Below are positions 63,481-64,000 of a stretch of DNA of 64,000 nt, piece by piece. The stretch covers positions 1 to 64,000 of the forward strand of contig NZ_JBFEGN010000009.1 in assembly GCF_047228825.1 (NCBI RefSeq), in the 5' to 3' direction. The DNA is from Siminovitchia sp047228825. GTDB taxonomy: Bacteria > Bacillota > Bacilli > Bacillales > Bacillaceae_C. Position numbers and translations under genes: made by a program. Below the pieces are notes generated by a model, which worked only from the letters and a program-made list of their open reading frames with translations, searched no databases and was not told where the DNA came from. How positions within the stretch are numbered: the stretch's first letter is position 1; every line of letters begins with the position of its first letter.

Positions 63481-64000
63481 TCATTTAATTAAACTGCTGC
63501 CGGTCATTTCCGGCGGCTTTTCCAAGCTTAGCAATTCGAGCATCGTCGGCGCCAGGTCAGCGAGAATACCCCCGTCGCGAAGCTGTATCCCGCGCTTTGT
63601 CACGATGACAGGTACCGGATTGGTCGTATGGGCTGTCATCGGGGCGCCTTCGGGTGTCACAACTTCATCCGCATTGCCGTGATCCGCTGTAATGATGGCC
63701 GTTCCGCCTTTTTCCAAAACTAAATCCACTACTTTTCCGAGGCATTCATCGACCGCTTCCACCGCTTGAATCGTCGGCTGAAGCATGCCGGAATGGCCGA
63801 CCATATCCGGATTGGCAAAGTTCAAAATAATGGCATCAAATTTGTCTTTTTGAATTTCTCTGCATAAGGCTTCTGTCACTTCATAGGCGCTCATTTCCGG
63901 TTTCAAATCATACGTGGCCACTTTGGGCGAATCAATTAATATCCGTTCTTCGCCCGGAAATGTCGCCTCCCTTCCGCCGCTCATGAAAAAAGTGACATGC
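63481..64000 (-). CDS. gpmI: 2,3-bisphosphoglycerate-independent phosphoglycerate mutase, 3' part
   Basis: Only the C-terminal 173 residues are in the window; the frame continues past the right edge. Alkaline-phosphatase-like domain with Mn ligands: ITADHGNADEV (D and H), NPDMVGHSGML and AHTTNPVPVIV. Converts 3- to 2-phosphoglycerate. In Bacillus its Mn dependence links glycolysis to sporulation and germination pH. Immediately upstream of eno. Confidence 0.95.
   Translation of the reverse strand, partial: HVTFFMSGGREATFPGEERILIDSPKVATYDLKPEMSAYEVTEALCREIQKDKFDAIILNFANPDMVGHSGMLQPTIQAVEAVDECLGKVVDLVLEKGGTAIITADHGNADEVVTPEGAPMTAHTTNPVPVIVTKRGIQLRDGGILADLAPTMLELLSLEKPPEMTGSSLIK

Overview
The window reads as a chromosomal segment of an endospore-forming, low-to-moderate GC Bacillota, family Bacillaceae. 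The evidence is gene order seen in Bacillus (lytH-yunB-yunC-yunD-yunF; sufCDSUB; yusE-yusF-gcvH-yusI; fadNAE; appDFABC; secG-yvaK-rnr-smpB-ssrA; gpmI-eno), spore genes (lytH, yunB, two CotF-like coat genes, the CotA laccase), AGGAGG-type ribosome binding sites and TTG/GTG starts. The species cannot be fixed from the sequence alone. No rRNA, tRNA, CRISPR array, prophage or intact insertion sequence was seen; the only stable RNA gene is tmRNA.

Layout. 0-5.4 kb: spore and yun genes plus a solitary panD. 5.6 kb: a decayed acetyltransferase fragment. 6.0-10.4 kb: a lantibiotic-immunity-like ABC transporter (one ATPase, two permeases) with its own two-component system. 10.5-15.7 kb: the SUF iron-sulfur assembly operon. 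15.9-17.8 kb: small genes, gcvH and an ArsC-like protein. 17.9-23.3 kb: fatty-acid beta-oxidation operon fadNAE under an evident FadR operator. 23.6-26.4 kb: spore coat genes, CotA laccase, an aldehyde dehydrogenase remnant. 26.6-28.9 kb: rodA-like gene, a 49-aa membrane protein, an ElaA-type acetyltransferase. 29.3-37.8 kb: an App-type oligopeptide transporter locus with a second solute-binding gene and a decayed appD/appF copy in front, the trace of a D-F-A segment duplication. 37.9-40.2 kb: an ArsR-type regulator and MFS exporter with twin operators. 40.3-40.8 kb: repeat-rich. 40.9-45.0 kb: formate dehydrogenase (yjgC-yjgD) and a CarD-type regulator. 45.3-50.7 kb: a Bce/Yxd-type antimicrobial-peptide transporter with YxeA and a two-component system. 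51.3-53.8 kb: mprF. 54.0 kb: a frameshifted small ORF with an internal duplication. 54.5-58.9 kb: ssrA, smpB, rnr, carboxylesterase, secG. 59.0-62.0 kb: brnQ and an MFS exporter. 62.2-64.0 kb: eno and the 3' part of gpmI.

Three loci (6-10 kb, 45-51 kb, 51-54 kb) point to defence against cell-envelope-active peptides: two peptide-sensing or detoxifying ABC modules with cognate regulators, and lipid lysinylation. In both ABC modules the transporter promoter carries direct repeats with an 11-bp period, the pattern expected for OmpR-family response regulators. Intergenic space holds several repeat families: an 80-bp hairpin-containing element (two copies plus a fragment), a 105-bp element (two copies), a 52-bp tandem array with inverted GTGACC/GGTCAC ends, and a MITE-like 195-bp element inside the app operon.
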